A stretch of 64,000 nt of DNA from Rotaria sp. Silwood1 (taxonomy: Eukaryota > Rotifera > Eurotatoria > Philodinida > Philodinidae): NCBI GenBank assembly GCA_905250075.1, contig CAJNOP010000322.1:129457-193456 (forward strand), read 5' to 3'. Positions 13,407 through 26,211 of the stretch are shown one piece after another. The translations under genes were made by a program, and so were the position numbers. Position 1 is the first letter of the stretch; the number at the start of each line of letters is the position of its first letter. The notes beneath the pieces are model-generated. The model saw only the letters and a program-made list of their open reading frames with translations, was not told where the DNA came from and did not search any database.

Positions 13407-16400
13407 ATGACTAAACAAAGAATTATTTGGCCCGAAGAAGCATATTCTCGAACAACCACGGAGAACAAGCTGCGCTTAGCGAAGTAAAATGTTTATTGTT
13501 TGATTTCGTTTCTTGTCAATGTGTTAATTTTAGAACGAATCATTTTTGTAGGCCACTTTTTAGTGGAATTATCGTAGGAGCTTTAGTAGCCGGAGTCGCT
13601 CTAGCAGCGATATTGACGCTTTACTTCCATGAACAAATCAAAAAAAGTATGTATAACGATGAATAATGTCCAGAGAACGTCCGGATATTACTTGTTTTAA
13701 GTTTAATGTTTCGTTTTCTAGCGTAGTTTTCCTATTAGGAATCAGAAAAATATCTGTTAAATATTGACGAATGTCTCTGAAAATTTTCACCACACATCAA
13801 AGATGAAGAAGGTTTAAGTGTGAACGTCAGTACTAACGAACAAAACATCTACACCAAAAACTACACCCTGCTCACACAGTCAAAAGAAAGTTTATATACG
13901 AAATGGCTGGCGAGAATGGAGTAGAGATTATTCCACAATCCTGAGAAAGCTTGGATTCTTTTCAACTGAATGGAACGATTTTCTTCGTTTCTGCAAAATA
14001 AAATAGTTGACACTCATAGATATATCTACAATCGGCATCTCCACAGGCTCTCTCTGATAAGAATAGATCTTGGAAAAGTTTGAATAACTCTCAAACTGAG
14101 ATGTGCAGAGGGCGCTCGTTTTATATGTTAAATCGTTTGAAAATATTACTGAATATGATTTTTATCGAAGGAATTATTACCGATGATTCATAAGTTTTTT
14201 GCATTAGTCGTATCAACATCAGACGAGTTTATAATGTATTGTTTTTAGGGAATCGTTTGAGTAGATTATTCAAAAAACATGGACTTTTATATTGATATCA
14301 CTATTTATTAGCTTAATTCTCAATCAGATGATTTTCCACGCTACTTGAAATTCTCAACAAAAGTTTTGGTATCACTAAATAGCACATAATTCGGGCGACT
14401 AAAATTTCTTCAACATATCTTTCGTCAGCTGAATATTTGTCAAATTCTTGGTTTTTCCAACAACTATTGATAACAGCCTAATTGGTAAAGTTCTGAAATC
14501 TTCATAGTTCGAAATACATGTAGCACTATTTGAATCGTGCAAGAATACTTTTGATTTTTCACATCATATTCATTTGGGTGCTAGTTGTGTGAAATTTAAA
14601 AATCCTTTCAATGTAGCCACCTAACAAGAGACACAAGTATCAACTCAGTGACATAGCTCGGTTTACAAATTCGTTTATTTCTATGTAAAGGATCCATAAG
14701 ATCATTGGCCAACGATTGAACTACTCAAACAAATCTATTTGATTGAATATTTTGTTTTGGCTAGCACATATATCTCTTGACAGAAGAAAAACGTCTCATA
14801 CTATCCGAATATTTTAACAAAAGAATATCATCAATCTAGTGCATTCCAATTCATAACCAAAAACGTTTTTGGAAGACATGTATAACTGACCAGAAAATCA
14901 TTAGAATGAGATGCATAGTACAAGAGATAAGAAAAAAATGAGTAGAATGGAAGTCAACACTTTCAATATATCTATATCATTGAAGCATCGCCGAGAACAA
15001 GCACAATGACAGAGACAACTATAACAGTGACAACGACCTCGACAGCAACCACGACAACGACCACGATAACGACCGCGACAACGACAACGACCACGACAAC
15101 AGTAACGACCACAACAACGACAACTACTACATCAGGTAAAAATGACCGAGGAAAATAACTAATGAAAGACTTTTCGAGGTAATACAGAGAGCGATTGTGA
15201 AGCCGTAATTATTTTTCGAAAACTTTACTAAATTGTTTTACTAACTTTCACACAAACATATTAAAGCCCTGAGCACATTAGAAAACCCTAGGTCTACTAT
15301 TGAGTCCTTTAAAAAACTGATATTTTTTGGTAGTCTCAATAACAATGCTTACTTTCAATTCATTTTTGCTCAATACATGGTTAGTAAAATAGTTTATTTC
15401 ACTTATCCTCATAGGAATAGAATGAGAAAAATACAGATAACAGACTTTGAAAAAAGGAAAAGATAGTTGAAAAAATTATCTTTCTTTGTTAAACGTATTT
15501 AAGTCAGCTACTGATGTTAAGATTTGAATAATTTAGATGAAATTCGTTCATTGTATGATATACCACTACACGAGTTATGAGTTCCGAGCTAACTTCAACG
15601 AGTATGGTTATCTGTGAAGGAACAGTTAAAAAGAGAAATAGCAATTGGATACACACTGAGTACTTTTTGTGCGTTTTTCGAAAAATATTTCTAGATCTTG
15701 TTGCGAGAACTACGTTCTTGTGTTCAGAATAAGTATTTCATAGAACGAATCTCGACGTGTATACTTGAAGATATGTTTTCTTCAATGATGAATGCACTGA
15801 TTTGTCACAAAAACGTTTGTGAATTTTGTATTAGAAAGTAAAAAGTGCAAGAAGGTCTTCGAATTACTAGACAATAGAATATTACAAAATATATTCCTAT
15901 TTCAGAAATATCCTTTCGTTTGTATTTTGTGAAATTATGTACTGAGCCAATTAGGCCCTGTGACCATGGGGACGATTTTTTTCGTTTAGAGAACTTAGGA
16001 AACATTTTTAAAGATTATGTTGCAAAAGAGCACGAAAGTGACTTCACAAAATGTTTTTAACGAAGAAACGCATTTTTCAATACATTGGTTTTTCGTATTA
16101 GCTGTTTTTCAAGATTTTTCTAACTCGAAACTCACACGTCCCAATGACGACGGAAGCAAAAATATAGTCAATACGGAACTTACATATCATTATCGATATC
16201 AATACTAAAACAAATCCATAAGCCGCAGCATTTTTTAAAAATTCGCTCTCAGACGAGCGTTTTCTAAAGTGTTGGGGACTTCAATTTACGATAAGCAAGT
16301 GTTCTCTCAATAAAAAAAGTGCGGTTTCTATGGCTAAGGAGTGTTCTACTTCTGTATGGATCTATTCTTTTGTAACTCATTGAAGAGAAAACTTATGATA

Positions 16401-18112
16401 ATTAGCTAGATGAAGGTATGCTTCGTGAATAGCGAGAAAACATCTGACTAGATTTTCAATGTCTTTGGTGAAAAGTAACGATCACTGGGTACCGATTCAC
16501 TTGAGCCGATGCTGACGGAATAAACATGTAGATTTAGTCGCATATAATTACAAAAATGCATAAAAGAAAATAGCAGACAAGATGGATATGATGAATATTT
16601 CTTCAAGTAATCACAGAGTCCTATGAAATTATTTTATTCGCTGTGTTTAGTTCTCTAACCTTGATGGTTCTAGAGGGGTAGTGGCTTAGTAATACGTGTA
16701 TTTGTAAGGGTAATATATAAGAGACTCTAGAAAAGTAACGATGAAGAAGTGAAAAAAGTAGAAAAAAAGAAAAAATACGGAGTAGCATTTTTAAAGAAAG
16801 ACGAACAAGGTTAAACATAACGCAGAGAATAGCATATTATGGAAAAAAAATTGACAGAGAGACAATTTTAAGAAAAAAAAACGAGCAGCGTCTGACTGCA
16901 CTAAAATGCCTCTGAAAATTCAGGATAGTATCTGATAGGATGCGGGTACTAATCTCTCTTCAACCACTCTCATACCCATACTCATTTGAAAAGAAAAAAA
17001 GACATGACCATCGGAAGAAAATCCCTCGTATCAATATAATATATGATGCAGAGGACTGAAATAAAACTGGAATCTTGTGGCTCATACTAACAAACTGGAA
17101 ATCAACGGGCTTGTTTTCTCTGAATCTATTGCAAAGGGCTATATGAAATGAAATACAGTTTTTTGTACATTTGTTTACTTATGTGCAGTCGTCCGTATTA
17201 AGAATTTCATGTGGGCTCACATACAAAACGTCTTAACGAAGATTTCTCCAAATTAGGACTTAAACCGATCACATTTCTTTCCGTTGTGAATTCTGTGAAT
17301 TGGATCATTTAAGAGTGATATGAAATCTATTATGCTCATACAAGCTAGTAAACCTTGTAAGTGAGGTGCTCGAGACTGAATTAAGAACCAGTGAGGTCTT
17401 TGTTGTACTGTGAATTCGATTGATCAAATTCTCTAGATATCTAGGTTGTATGAAAACGTGTATGTTCATGACACAAATTGGCTGTAGTTGTGGAGTATTG
17501 GTAGGATTATTTTCTTCACTTACATCCACATCGACACCCATATCCTTACTAAAGAAATTCTACTGAAAAAGCACTACTCGGAAGTAAATTCTTTTATAAA
17601 AAGTCAATTAAGGGACTTTTTATCGAACCGGACGCCTACTCGAAAAAACTTTAAAAAATACTGACTGTCAAGCAGGTTTTCAGGAAACAAGGGTTTCAAC
17701 GCTGTCTTTTTCTTTTATTCCAGCTCCACCATCGACTATTTGCGTCAGTAACACATCCACAACCTTAAATAACAGTCAATTTGTCTATTCACCTACTGCC
17801 CAAATCTATGCAGCTGGTATGTTAAACAATCAATTTGGTATCTATAATGCGTACGGTTATGGAAACGTCACTTCAACAACAATTTGGACAGCAAGCCAAA
17901 GCTCAACGTCCCAAACATGCTTTCTTGCATTACAAAGTGACCGTAATCTGGTTGTTTATACATTGAATCGTACTGTATTGTGGACACCTTACATCCAAAA
18001 TAGTGGCAATGGAAATCCATTCTGCTTCCAAATACTAGATTCAGGAAATCTGATATGGACTGATAATACTGGAGCAATTATTTGGCAGACAAATACCGCA
18101 CAAAGCGGATAG
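13407..18112 (+). CDS. Single-pass membrane protein with Thr-rich stalk and bulb-type mannose lectin domain (4 exons)
   Basis: Exons 13407-13483, 13534-13646, 14986-15135 and 17724-18112 join in frame (phases 2, 1, 1) to give 242 residues. Introns are 50 nt, 1.3 kb and 2.6 kb, all GT-AG. Residues 1-34 are hydrophilic (MTKQRIIWPEEAYSR) with basic residues before the membrane. Residues 35-57 are a Gly/Ala/Val/Leu transmembrane helix with no signal peptide, so a type II protein with the C-terminus outside is likely. Residues 64-113 are almost all Thr, a probable O-glycosylated stalk. Residues 114-242 hold a bulb-type (GNA/B_lectin) domain with the exact mannose-site motif QxDxNxVxY as QSDRNLVVY (184-192) and degenerate repeats before and after. 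Role by inference: surface recognition of mannose glycans. The large introns are unusual beside the short ones elsewhere. Confidence 0.8.
13647..17723. other. Large introns 2 and 3 of the lectin gene
   Basis: Introns at 13647-14985 and 15136-17723 are far longer than the 49-81 nt introns seen in other genes here. Intron 3 contains two telomere-like palindromes (about 16936-16983 and 17480-17542). Several 60-78-codon open stretches (15805-16005, 16017-16208, 16621-16818, 17305-17541) show no family motif. No transposase or reverse transcriptase was recognised, so the cause of the expansion is unclear. Confidence 0.5.
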
Positions 18113-18653
18113 ATTTTTTCTATTCTCTATGTACGAGAATGAACCTAGCTAACTCAAAGTGAATAATTGACACTGTCTATTGACAGACTGAAACGATAAG
18201 ATGATCGTGTACTTCTCCTATCTTATAAGCTTCTCCTGACTCTTGCATGAAGCTCTTATAAAATTTAGTGACTTTATTAGTATATTCACGTACTTTGAAA
18301 TATCTGTTGTATTTGTTATGAAATGTGCAGATCAATTATTGAGTCAAACCCGAAGTTCTAAAAATCACGTATGCACTCAGCACTATTACTACTTACACAT
18401 GTATGAGTCACCTTAATATGGCAAGTAACTGCCTAATTCAAATTTAAAAATCAGCCGAATTTTCAAAATGTCACTAGCACTAATAGAGGCAAGTCAAAGA
18501 CAAAATTTCATCTCGATTCGAATTATAGTTCCAATGGAGGTACTCATATTGAAACAATCTAAATGACGGCTGAGAAATTTTTATCCAAATTATAATTAAC
18601 CTTGAAAGTAAAGATTTTCATGTGATGATGGTCAACATGAAAAGATAAATTTT

Positions 18654-18703
18654 AGGGCGTGGGCTTGAGTGTAATTGGAGACATTACGGACATAGGCACC
18701 CAC
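18654..18703. repeat. Telomere-like palindrome
   Basis: GGGCGTGGGCTTGAGTG, about 18 nt, then CATAGGCACCCAC. It is a weak copy of the G-rich/C-rich layout. Confidence 0.4.
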
Positions 18704-18762
18704 TTCATCGTGTGCATAGAGACAAGCATGGGTCACGACTCTTCGGCATGGGGAAGGCGCTA

Positions 18763-18854
18763 GGTACTTACAACTTACAACGGTAATATAAGGGATCATT
18801 GATACGCCCAGAAGGGTTTCTGTGCAGGTAGGTATTTTGACGTTTAACTTTTGG
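18763..18854 (+). ncRNA. Possible spliced-leader RNA-like sequence
   Basis: GGTACTTACAACTTACAACG is followed at once by GTAAT. It shares the core TTACAACTTAC with the bdelloid spliced leader as I remember it, with a donor at the matching place. Downstream are a 5-bp hairpin (CAGAA/TTCTG with a GGGT loop) and an Sm-like site AACTTTTGG (18846-18854), about 80 nt from the donor. The exon differs from the known leader at several positions, so this is at best a variant or decayed copy and may be chance. Confidence 0.2.
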
Positions 18855-20059
18855 TTGATTCAAGAGTTCAATAAGAGCTTTCAAGTATGTTAAACATGGG
18901 TGCTTTTATTTGAATTTTAATTCGAATTGGGATAAAAACTTATCTTTGGCTAGTTTGACCGTTTTAAAATGTGTACATTGATTCGTCTTTTTCTTCATTT
19001 GTTTTCTAAGTGACATCAAGCTCTAATCGTCCTATTTATATTAGAATTCGAATTAGTCAACTCATGTGATAGTAGTGAAGAAGAATGATATTGTGCTCGT
19101 TCGTAACTTTTGATTCTTTATTGCACACATCTACATAAAGCTGTCATGACCATATTAGAATAGACCCTGTGCGAAGAAATAAATACATTGTCTCTTGGTT
19201 CGAAACAATCGAGAAACGTCCGAGTCAGAAGATAAGATGAAAGCAATCATAATTTATTAACCCCATTGTCATAAATGCAGGCTTCTATCTCTATAACTAT
19301 GCTTCTAGAGTCTATATACGTAGTTAGCATCTTTGTTTTTTTGTCATCCGACTACGATTCTTCTTGGTTGTTCTCACTCGTATTCTCTCAATCATATACA
19401 GTTGTCTGTTAGACCTTAACATTACTTGTAATTTGTCAGTCGAATATAAGTGTATTGGCATCCGTTCACACAAAAAAACTATTAGTAGAATTGTTGTTTT
19501 GCCGATGAATCGTTTTTCATACATGGTAGACAATGTCTTAGCCGCTGGAGCTACTGAAACTATGGTCATCTTCAATAGGCGAAGTATTGTAATATAGATA
19601 AGTTTAATCGATTCGGTATGTCTCTAATCCAAATCGATTCTTCATGTTCAGATTGAAAAAACAGTGTGATGTGAACATCACTACATTTTTGGTTGACATC
19701 ATCAACATAAACTAAGACTTCATTCAACCAGTGCATTCGTTTATTATAACTTAGTTGCTTGCTTATAATCTTTTTTCGCACTTTCCAGCATAATTTGTGA
19801 GTAAAGTGCTATAGAAACAGAACTTAGATGAAAAATTCCATACTTATCGAAAAGTTTTATTTTCGATATCTACATCATTCAATCATATTGTTACTAAGCC
19901 CTGTAATCGAATTGGCATGATGGTCACACTTAGCATTTAATTTAGTAACGAAAATATTCGAAGAAGAAAAGTCTCGTTTCTTTTTAGATTGAATCAAACA
20001 ACATGTTCAAGGGTAAGTATCAAGTCAACTGAGTGAACGATTTTCTTATTTTTACAAAC

Positions 20060-20490
20060 GAAGCAATGGACAAAGAATGCCATAGGGGAGACGATATAGC
20101 AAGAAAATTCAACTGTGGAATGCATATGAAGGTTCTGTAAAAGCTTATATGAGTGTTACAAGACTTCACAAGATCAAACAATAAGTTTCGATATGATCTT
20201 GTAGGCACAGTTCAAAATTTTATAATCAGATTGTTTGATGTGGGTGGTCATAGGGAATTCATTTTAAGGAGTAAATTAGAATTATTTTTTTTTAATTATA
20301 TACTTTTCTCGTCATTTTATGAACGTGATCGTCTTCGGATACCTACTGCTCGAAACTGATCCAAGTGATTTCGTTTAATCCATTTTAATTTCTTTATTTA
20401 GTTCTCCTCATTGTCGTTAAGGATTCATTAAGATAACTAGATTGAACTTGACTACCTATGATTTGGTTGTTGAGATTTCCAACCGAGAAT
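20060..20490 (+). pseudogene. Decayed G-protein alpha subunit fragment
   Basis: Three blocks in the correct order resemble a heterotrimeric G-protein alpha subunit. The first is EAMDKE...GDDIARK (about 20060-20110), like the AMD...GD...AR segment. The second is FIIRLFDVGGHRE (about 20219-20257), matching the near-invariant switch II RLFDVGGQR. The third is TTYDLVVEISNRE (about 20452-20490), like SEYDLVL...NRM. The frames between the blocks do not connect by obvious splice sites, stops intervene, and the lengths are short. I infer a remnant rather than a working gene. The switch II match is the strongest evidence; the other two blocks are weak alone. Confidence 0.4.
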
Positions 20491-20699
20491 CCCATTGATC
20501 ATCAAGCTTCAAAAGCAGAGATGATGCTTAATAACAGTTTTGTTTAGTATTTCATTAACCTAAAAGTGCACAGCTGATGGCTATGGAGGCTTACATATTA
20601 CGGTCATATGCTTCACATAATCGTGAAAATTATTAATAATTCTCGTGTATGAATTTCAAAAGCATGTGGGGGCGCTGACAATGATGATTAATTCCTTTA

Positions 20700-20970
20700 T
20701 ACAGTCCTTCATCAAATCCTCAATGCGATTGGTGCTGTTGTTATACCGCATCATATATCTTTTTTTATGAGTCTTTGAATCGATTGATAACGTAAATAAT
20801 CCACTTGATATATCTTATCATCAGTCTTTGACGCGATTGATGAGGCCGATAATCCTCTTCATATACCTTATTATAAATCCTTGAAACGATTGATAAAGTC
20901 AATAATCCTGTTTATATGCCTTATCATAAATCCTTGAAGCGATTGATGAAGCTGATAATCTCCATTCGTG
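20700..20970. repeat. 53-bp tandem repeat, about five copies
   Basis: The core CGATTGAT recurs at 20781, 20834, 20887 and 20940, an exact 53-bp period, with a diverged earlier copy at 20726. Each unit reads roughly CTTATCATAAATCCTTGAA, then the core, then a GATAATCC-containing tail ending in CATAT. Copies differ by about 15-25%. Part of the minus strand is open over the last copies (to 20871), giving repeated RIIDFINRFKD-like peptides, but earlier units contain stops. Confidence 0.85.
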
Positions 20971-23863
20971 TACATTTCAACAAATCTTATTAACCACTGA
21001 GAATAGTTATAAATGCTTTCGACTATCTGTCTAGTGGGATGCTTGGGTATAATGTTTTCATCAATCCTTTCAGAAAGGATTTCTAAGATTATATAAAGAG
21101 ATTTATGATAGGGCAACGTATTGCAAAACCATTTTAGGATTTATAAGTCTTATGAAAGTTTTTGATAAACTTTTTTAGAAGAGTATCTGAAGTTACTAAA
21201 CTTCTTAATAGTCCCTTATTAACTGGTTTTGAAAGGATTTATGAGCTTTTCATAAACGGTAGAAACGGGTTCTTTATGCATTGCACTTTCATAAACTCAG
21301 TCAACATTTGTTATCTAATGATTTTTTTTACAGCAAAGGATACAGGTAAAAGGGTGTAGATATAAGAGTATAAAGGTTGGTACTGTAATATTGAACTGCC
21401 TTTCAGATCAATAACTTACATTAAAAAAGTCCGGAGAATACTAAACGGAAAGAATAAACGAAAAAAGGTTCATGTCCTGTTGTAAACTCATAAACCCTTA
21501 TTTTTTTAGTGTTATGGTACAGCTGACGTTAGAAATTCTTCATTTGCAGACTGGCTGGAAGGCACAGATAGGTGTAGTTATGGGTGTGCATCAATAGATG
21601 AACACATCCATCCTTTCGATACTTGACTATATGGAATCATCAAGGGTAATACGACCATCATCTGTAGTTTTCTGTTTAAGGAGTGATGCAGATCATTCGT
21701 ATTACACCACTTATTCTCACAACGATGGCGTCAACATCTTGCTTTTAATAATTTCAGAACGACGGTAATTAGAAATGTTTAATTTTCATCATTAGAAAAA
21801 CCTAAGTGGGAGACGGAAACCTATGTATCAGTTGACCAATCAGTTTATAAAAGTTATAGTAAAATATCCCTTTTTCTAGAGTTGTAGTGTTGATATTGGC
21901 TTACTTAAAAGAAAAAAAAATCCCTATGATAAAAAGTATGTTGCAGTTTTTTAGGCAAATTTATGTTAAAATGACAAGCATGTATCTTGTTTACTAAATT
22001 GGCTTTTACATAGGTAGATGTCTACTACTTCACTTTTGACAATGGTGAAAACTACAGGTCTATAGCTAATTACATCGTAGATTTATACGAAAAACAACAG
22101 TGCACATTATAGAGATATATCATTTTTCTGTCTGCTTAATACTCTTTAATAATTACTTGTATATTTTCATTAATTTAAATAATCAAATTATTAAATGAAA
22201 GAGATATATAAAGATCATTAGCTTTTAAAATATATGATTCTTAGTTATTAACATCTCAATATTTCGGTTTCGTTCAATTCATGATTTGAAACTAGTGATA
22301 ACTAAAAAGTACAGTTGCATTTTCAAACAATAAAATAGAGACATAGAATGTGAGTGTAGGAAAAGAGAAGACCAACAATCAGATGAACAGCTTCCGTACT
22401 CCACATTTTTTTTCTGCATGGACTTCATCGATCGGTTCTTTACAAGTTACTGCGATTTACACGAATTTTTTCTGAAAGTAAAATATATGAAAATAGCAAC
22501 TTCGGTATCTATGCTAACGTTGCTGAAGTATCATCAAAAAGTTTCAAGTGTATTTAAAAGAAGAAACAAATTTCAATGGCAGTACTATCATGTTTCAAGC
22601 TTCTCGTTATATCACAATCTTAACTGAAGTAGATGTAGTCCATTAACGGTACAAAAAGGAAATCCTTGTCTAACAATTCGAAAAATTTCTCTTAATGTAA
22701 AAATGAAGTCGAACTTTAATGTATGTGATTTCTGACTATTTTGCATGATTACATGAAGTAACAAGACGATGTAACAAAGAAAAATAGCAGCAACAAATGA
22801 AAATATCTTCTTTATTTAATCCGATGCTGTGTTTCATCTAAAAATGATAAATAAAATGCTGCAACAAAAAACATTGATAAACGAGACGACCATTTTGAAT
22901 TGCATTAGATTGGCCAAAGTTTAGAGTATGCTTTTAAGTTTTTTTATTTCTCTTCAATCATGCACTCCGAAATGAACACTGAGTAATTAAGAATAATTAA
23001 ATTGAGTGTAGAAACTATTGCATAAGAAACGGGCTACTTTACCTTCTTTTAAAAAAATTAGATCTTTGATTGACTCATGTCTTACTGTGTAGTGATCCTG
23101 AACACGTACGAGTGCGTTAAAATTTAAATACCATCTATTGTCGACCAGTTTCAAATCTGTTTGCCAATACTTTCAATAACCTTCGGCAATAAAACAATCG
23201 TGCAAATTACATTTGTACATTTTTTTTTCTCTTTTAATTGAATAAATGAGAAGGGAAAAAGTCAATTCTTTCGTCAGTTGTCTTGCATCGAGCAAGTGAG
23301 AGAAAGGTAATCTAATAGCTTTTTACAACTTTCTCATAATTCTCCAAAGGCATTCTTTTACCTTAAAAAAAAATCTCCTTCAAATATGAGATCCAATAGA
23401 AGCTTTCTTTTCGCACTGATCTACTGTGATTCCTATTGAGTCTATGGTATTTATGATTGACACAATAGTTTGAAAGTTTTATTTAACGGAATTTCTGAGT
23501 GAAACAATTTCAGTCAGAAATCTAACGAGAACGATGGCGTTTTTAAACGTAAAAAGTGCACATGTGGACACGTTAAAATGCGAGGATTTGTACTCACGAT
23601 AAAAGCAATTTTGTTCGTTCTTTTTCTCTCTAAATTGAAAAATTTATTGATTATAGGTGAAATAAATATGTTGTCACTTCTAATGTGCCTTTTGCTAAAT
23701 GAAAATAGGCACATGCGATTATTTATTATACAACTCTTGTAGAGCATTGAATGAGAAGTCGTTACAAAAGACAACAGTTAGAAGTTTTAAATGTACTTTT
23801 TAGAACCTTATACGCTTTGACACTAAACAAATAGCTACAATCTTCGACCACAGGGCTTTTGCC

Positions 23864-23938
23864 TAGGTGTGGAGACGGTTGCGGTTGTAGATGTGGTTGT
23901 AGGTGTGTGGCTGTGTCTTTCCATGTGGTTGTGTGAGG
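23864..23938 (+). repeat. Degenerate G-rich telomere-like tract
   Basis: Imperfect TGTGG/TGTAGG units (GGTGTGGAGACGG, GATGTGGTTGTAGGTGTGTGG, GGTTGTGTGAGG) with a strong strand bias of G over C. A short C-rich CTCTCACTTACACTC stretch follows at about 23950. It resembles decayed TGTGGG repeat. Confidence 0.55.
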
Positions 23939-26211
23939 TTCATCTAAGCACTCTCACTTACACTCTCAATTGACGGTACAATGCTTTGACAATCATGGTC
24001 TACGGAAAAGGAAATCTTGATTATGCCGGCTGTATTCTCCTAATGCTCTGTGGTCACAGAATGGCTTCTATTCACGATTTGAGAAAAAAAGCTGCCAGCT
24101 CTTACCGTAATGAAGAGCTGCAGAAAAGTGTTTGCTCCACATCTTCAATGATTGACGTAGTCGAGCAAGGGGATCGTTTTCAAGGTAAAGCAAACAAATA
24201 ACTGCCACTTGAAGAATACCTTTGCAAATGCAAAATTACTGCAGGAATAGCGCAAAAAAATATATGCAGTGATGAAAAAAAACCCACCTCATCATGTGTT
24301 TGTCGCAAAAAATACCAACCATTTGAAGTTTGTTAACAGTACGACAATCTAGGTAGGTTGCATTTGAAAGTTGCTCTAGTAAGAAAAAGCCTTTGAAGTA
24401 TTCATGGGTTATTCACCTTGACAAAATATAATTCATTCTTTATACGAATCCACCGCCTCTTCATTATGCGAGCTGTAGTACAATAACAAAATCTGATTGG
24501 TGCTTCTGCATAGAAACAGTAATCAGACTGCGAAATTTAGTATTAACAGGCATAGTAGAGATCGAAAAACAGCGAGCAGAAAACAAAGATTGTAATTGTG
24601 TAGAAATAAACATTAAATCACATTTGTTTTTTCATTTAAAAACAGCAACATTCATTGTGCAACTTCAACATATCAGTGTAAGTATAGAAATGTGCAAAAG
24701 TGTAGAACTTTTCATCCTTTCGATCACTTATTGATTTTCTCAATATCTTTGATCAGTCTATGTGGATTTATTTCCTATGTAAAACCAAGGCACTCCACAA
24801 CAGAGCACTTTGCATCGAATAACATGAATTGCACCATAGCGAGCTTCGTCGACTGGAAGAAGTTTTATCATAGGCTTTTGCTGAACATTTGGCAGTAAAT
24901 AATCTAAAGTTGCTAAATGTAGGCGAATAAGAACTTGTCAGCCTTTCAAGTGATGTTTCTGTCAGTAGGATGATTTTTTTGTGATTTTGTATGAGCACTG
25001 TGTAATCGAAGGTTCTTTGTCATGGAGGCTGCTGTTCAAATGAGTTTCTGTACACGAGCTATGTCCCATGTAATATTCAAAGGAGTAGTGATTTAGAATC
25101 GTCGAAACATCTACACTCGAATCTGTTATTTGCCACACTTGTATGGTTTGATGAAAAAAAGGATACTGAAGTATTGTTGAAATTTCACAGAAAACATATG
25201 ACAGAGAGTCTTGTGTTGAAAATATGATTAATTCATGAATTTACAGCTTTATCTAGACTATCAGTTATTGCTCAAAATTGTGTTATTGCTAAATTTTTGC
25301 TAATTGTTGATAGTTCTGTTTTGTTAAGGAGGAAAACTCAGAAAAAGATACTACTTAAATTGATTACCCAAAGTTAGTCTTGTGAGATCCTAGGTACCCA
25401 ACGGAACCTACTTCGTGTACAAGGTCTAAGCATGTGAGGAAAATAAAAAAGCTATGTATATGCTAGAAGAATTGTTGATTTCCTGTTATTCTATTGAATG
25501 AAAGCTCATTTATCAGTCTCATGTGTGAAAAAACATGATGTGCACAAGAAGCAAATGAGTGTTATTTATTTGGTCGTGCTGAAAAGATACTAGTTATGAT
25601 GTTGAAGACTCCATTCGTAGTGTGAGCTGCTTGAAAACTGACTCCATTGTAATGTCGTTATCAATTCTGTTTTTCTTCGTTGACAGTAGTAGTAAGATAG
25701 ACGTATTAGCGTAGATGTTAATTTTGTTCTGAAACACACATACACCCATACTCTCATTGCAGCTAAGTCTTTAAAAATCTATGAGAAACTTTTCTTCGTT
25801 GATTGATACCTGAATACGTTCTCTTTCCACTTTATGTGGGTTTTCAATAAAGAGAGCAGGAATTACATATAGCCAGTAACAGCAAAACAGAACAGTTGTC
25901 TGTTGGACTTGTCTTTTTCCTTTTGTGAATATACTCTTATAGCAACGTGTTGGTGAAAATTTCGTTCTAATGTTCTTTCTAGGTTTTGTTAGCATCACCA
26001 TAGCTATTGTTCTTAATTCTCTTGAAAAATTACGTTGTAGAGGACGGAGCAGGTGACGCATATAGATATACATATATATGGTAGCGAATGACAGCGAGTT
26101 ATATAAATTCTGCTTTCCGATTTTTATGTTCCTGTCTAAATCGCATTCTTATGATGAATCATTGACATTTTTTTAATGTTTTCTCTTTATTAACAGATTT
26201 TGAAAATAAAA

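Larger units (their letters stand above)
18113..20055. other. Intergenic region with no recognised gene
   Basis: Mixed-composition DNA after the lectin gene. It contains a telomere-like palindrome at 18654-18703 and a spliced-leader-like snippet at 18763-18854. Opposing open stretches at 19324-19597 have no recognisable domain on either strand. Confidence 0.45.
20491..26211. other. Intergenic region before the filament gene
   Basis: No complete gene recognised. It holds the 53-bp tandem repeat (20700-20970), a telomere-like palindrome near 21570-21613 and a G-rich TGTGG-like tract at 23864-23938. Open stretches at 22418-22627, 23514-23774, 23986-24201, 24692-24998 and 25771-26073 lack recognisable motifs. 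The one at 23986-24201 ends near a good donor (CAAG/GTAAAG) and could be a stray exon. An acceptor TTAACAG at 26196 lies 15 nt before the filament start codon. Confidence 0.45.
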
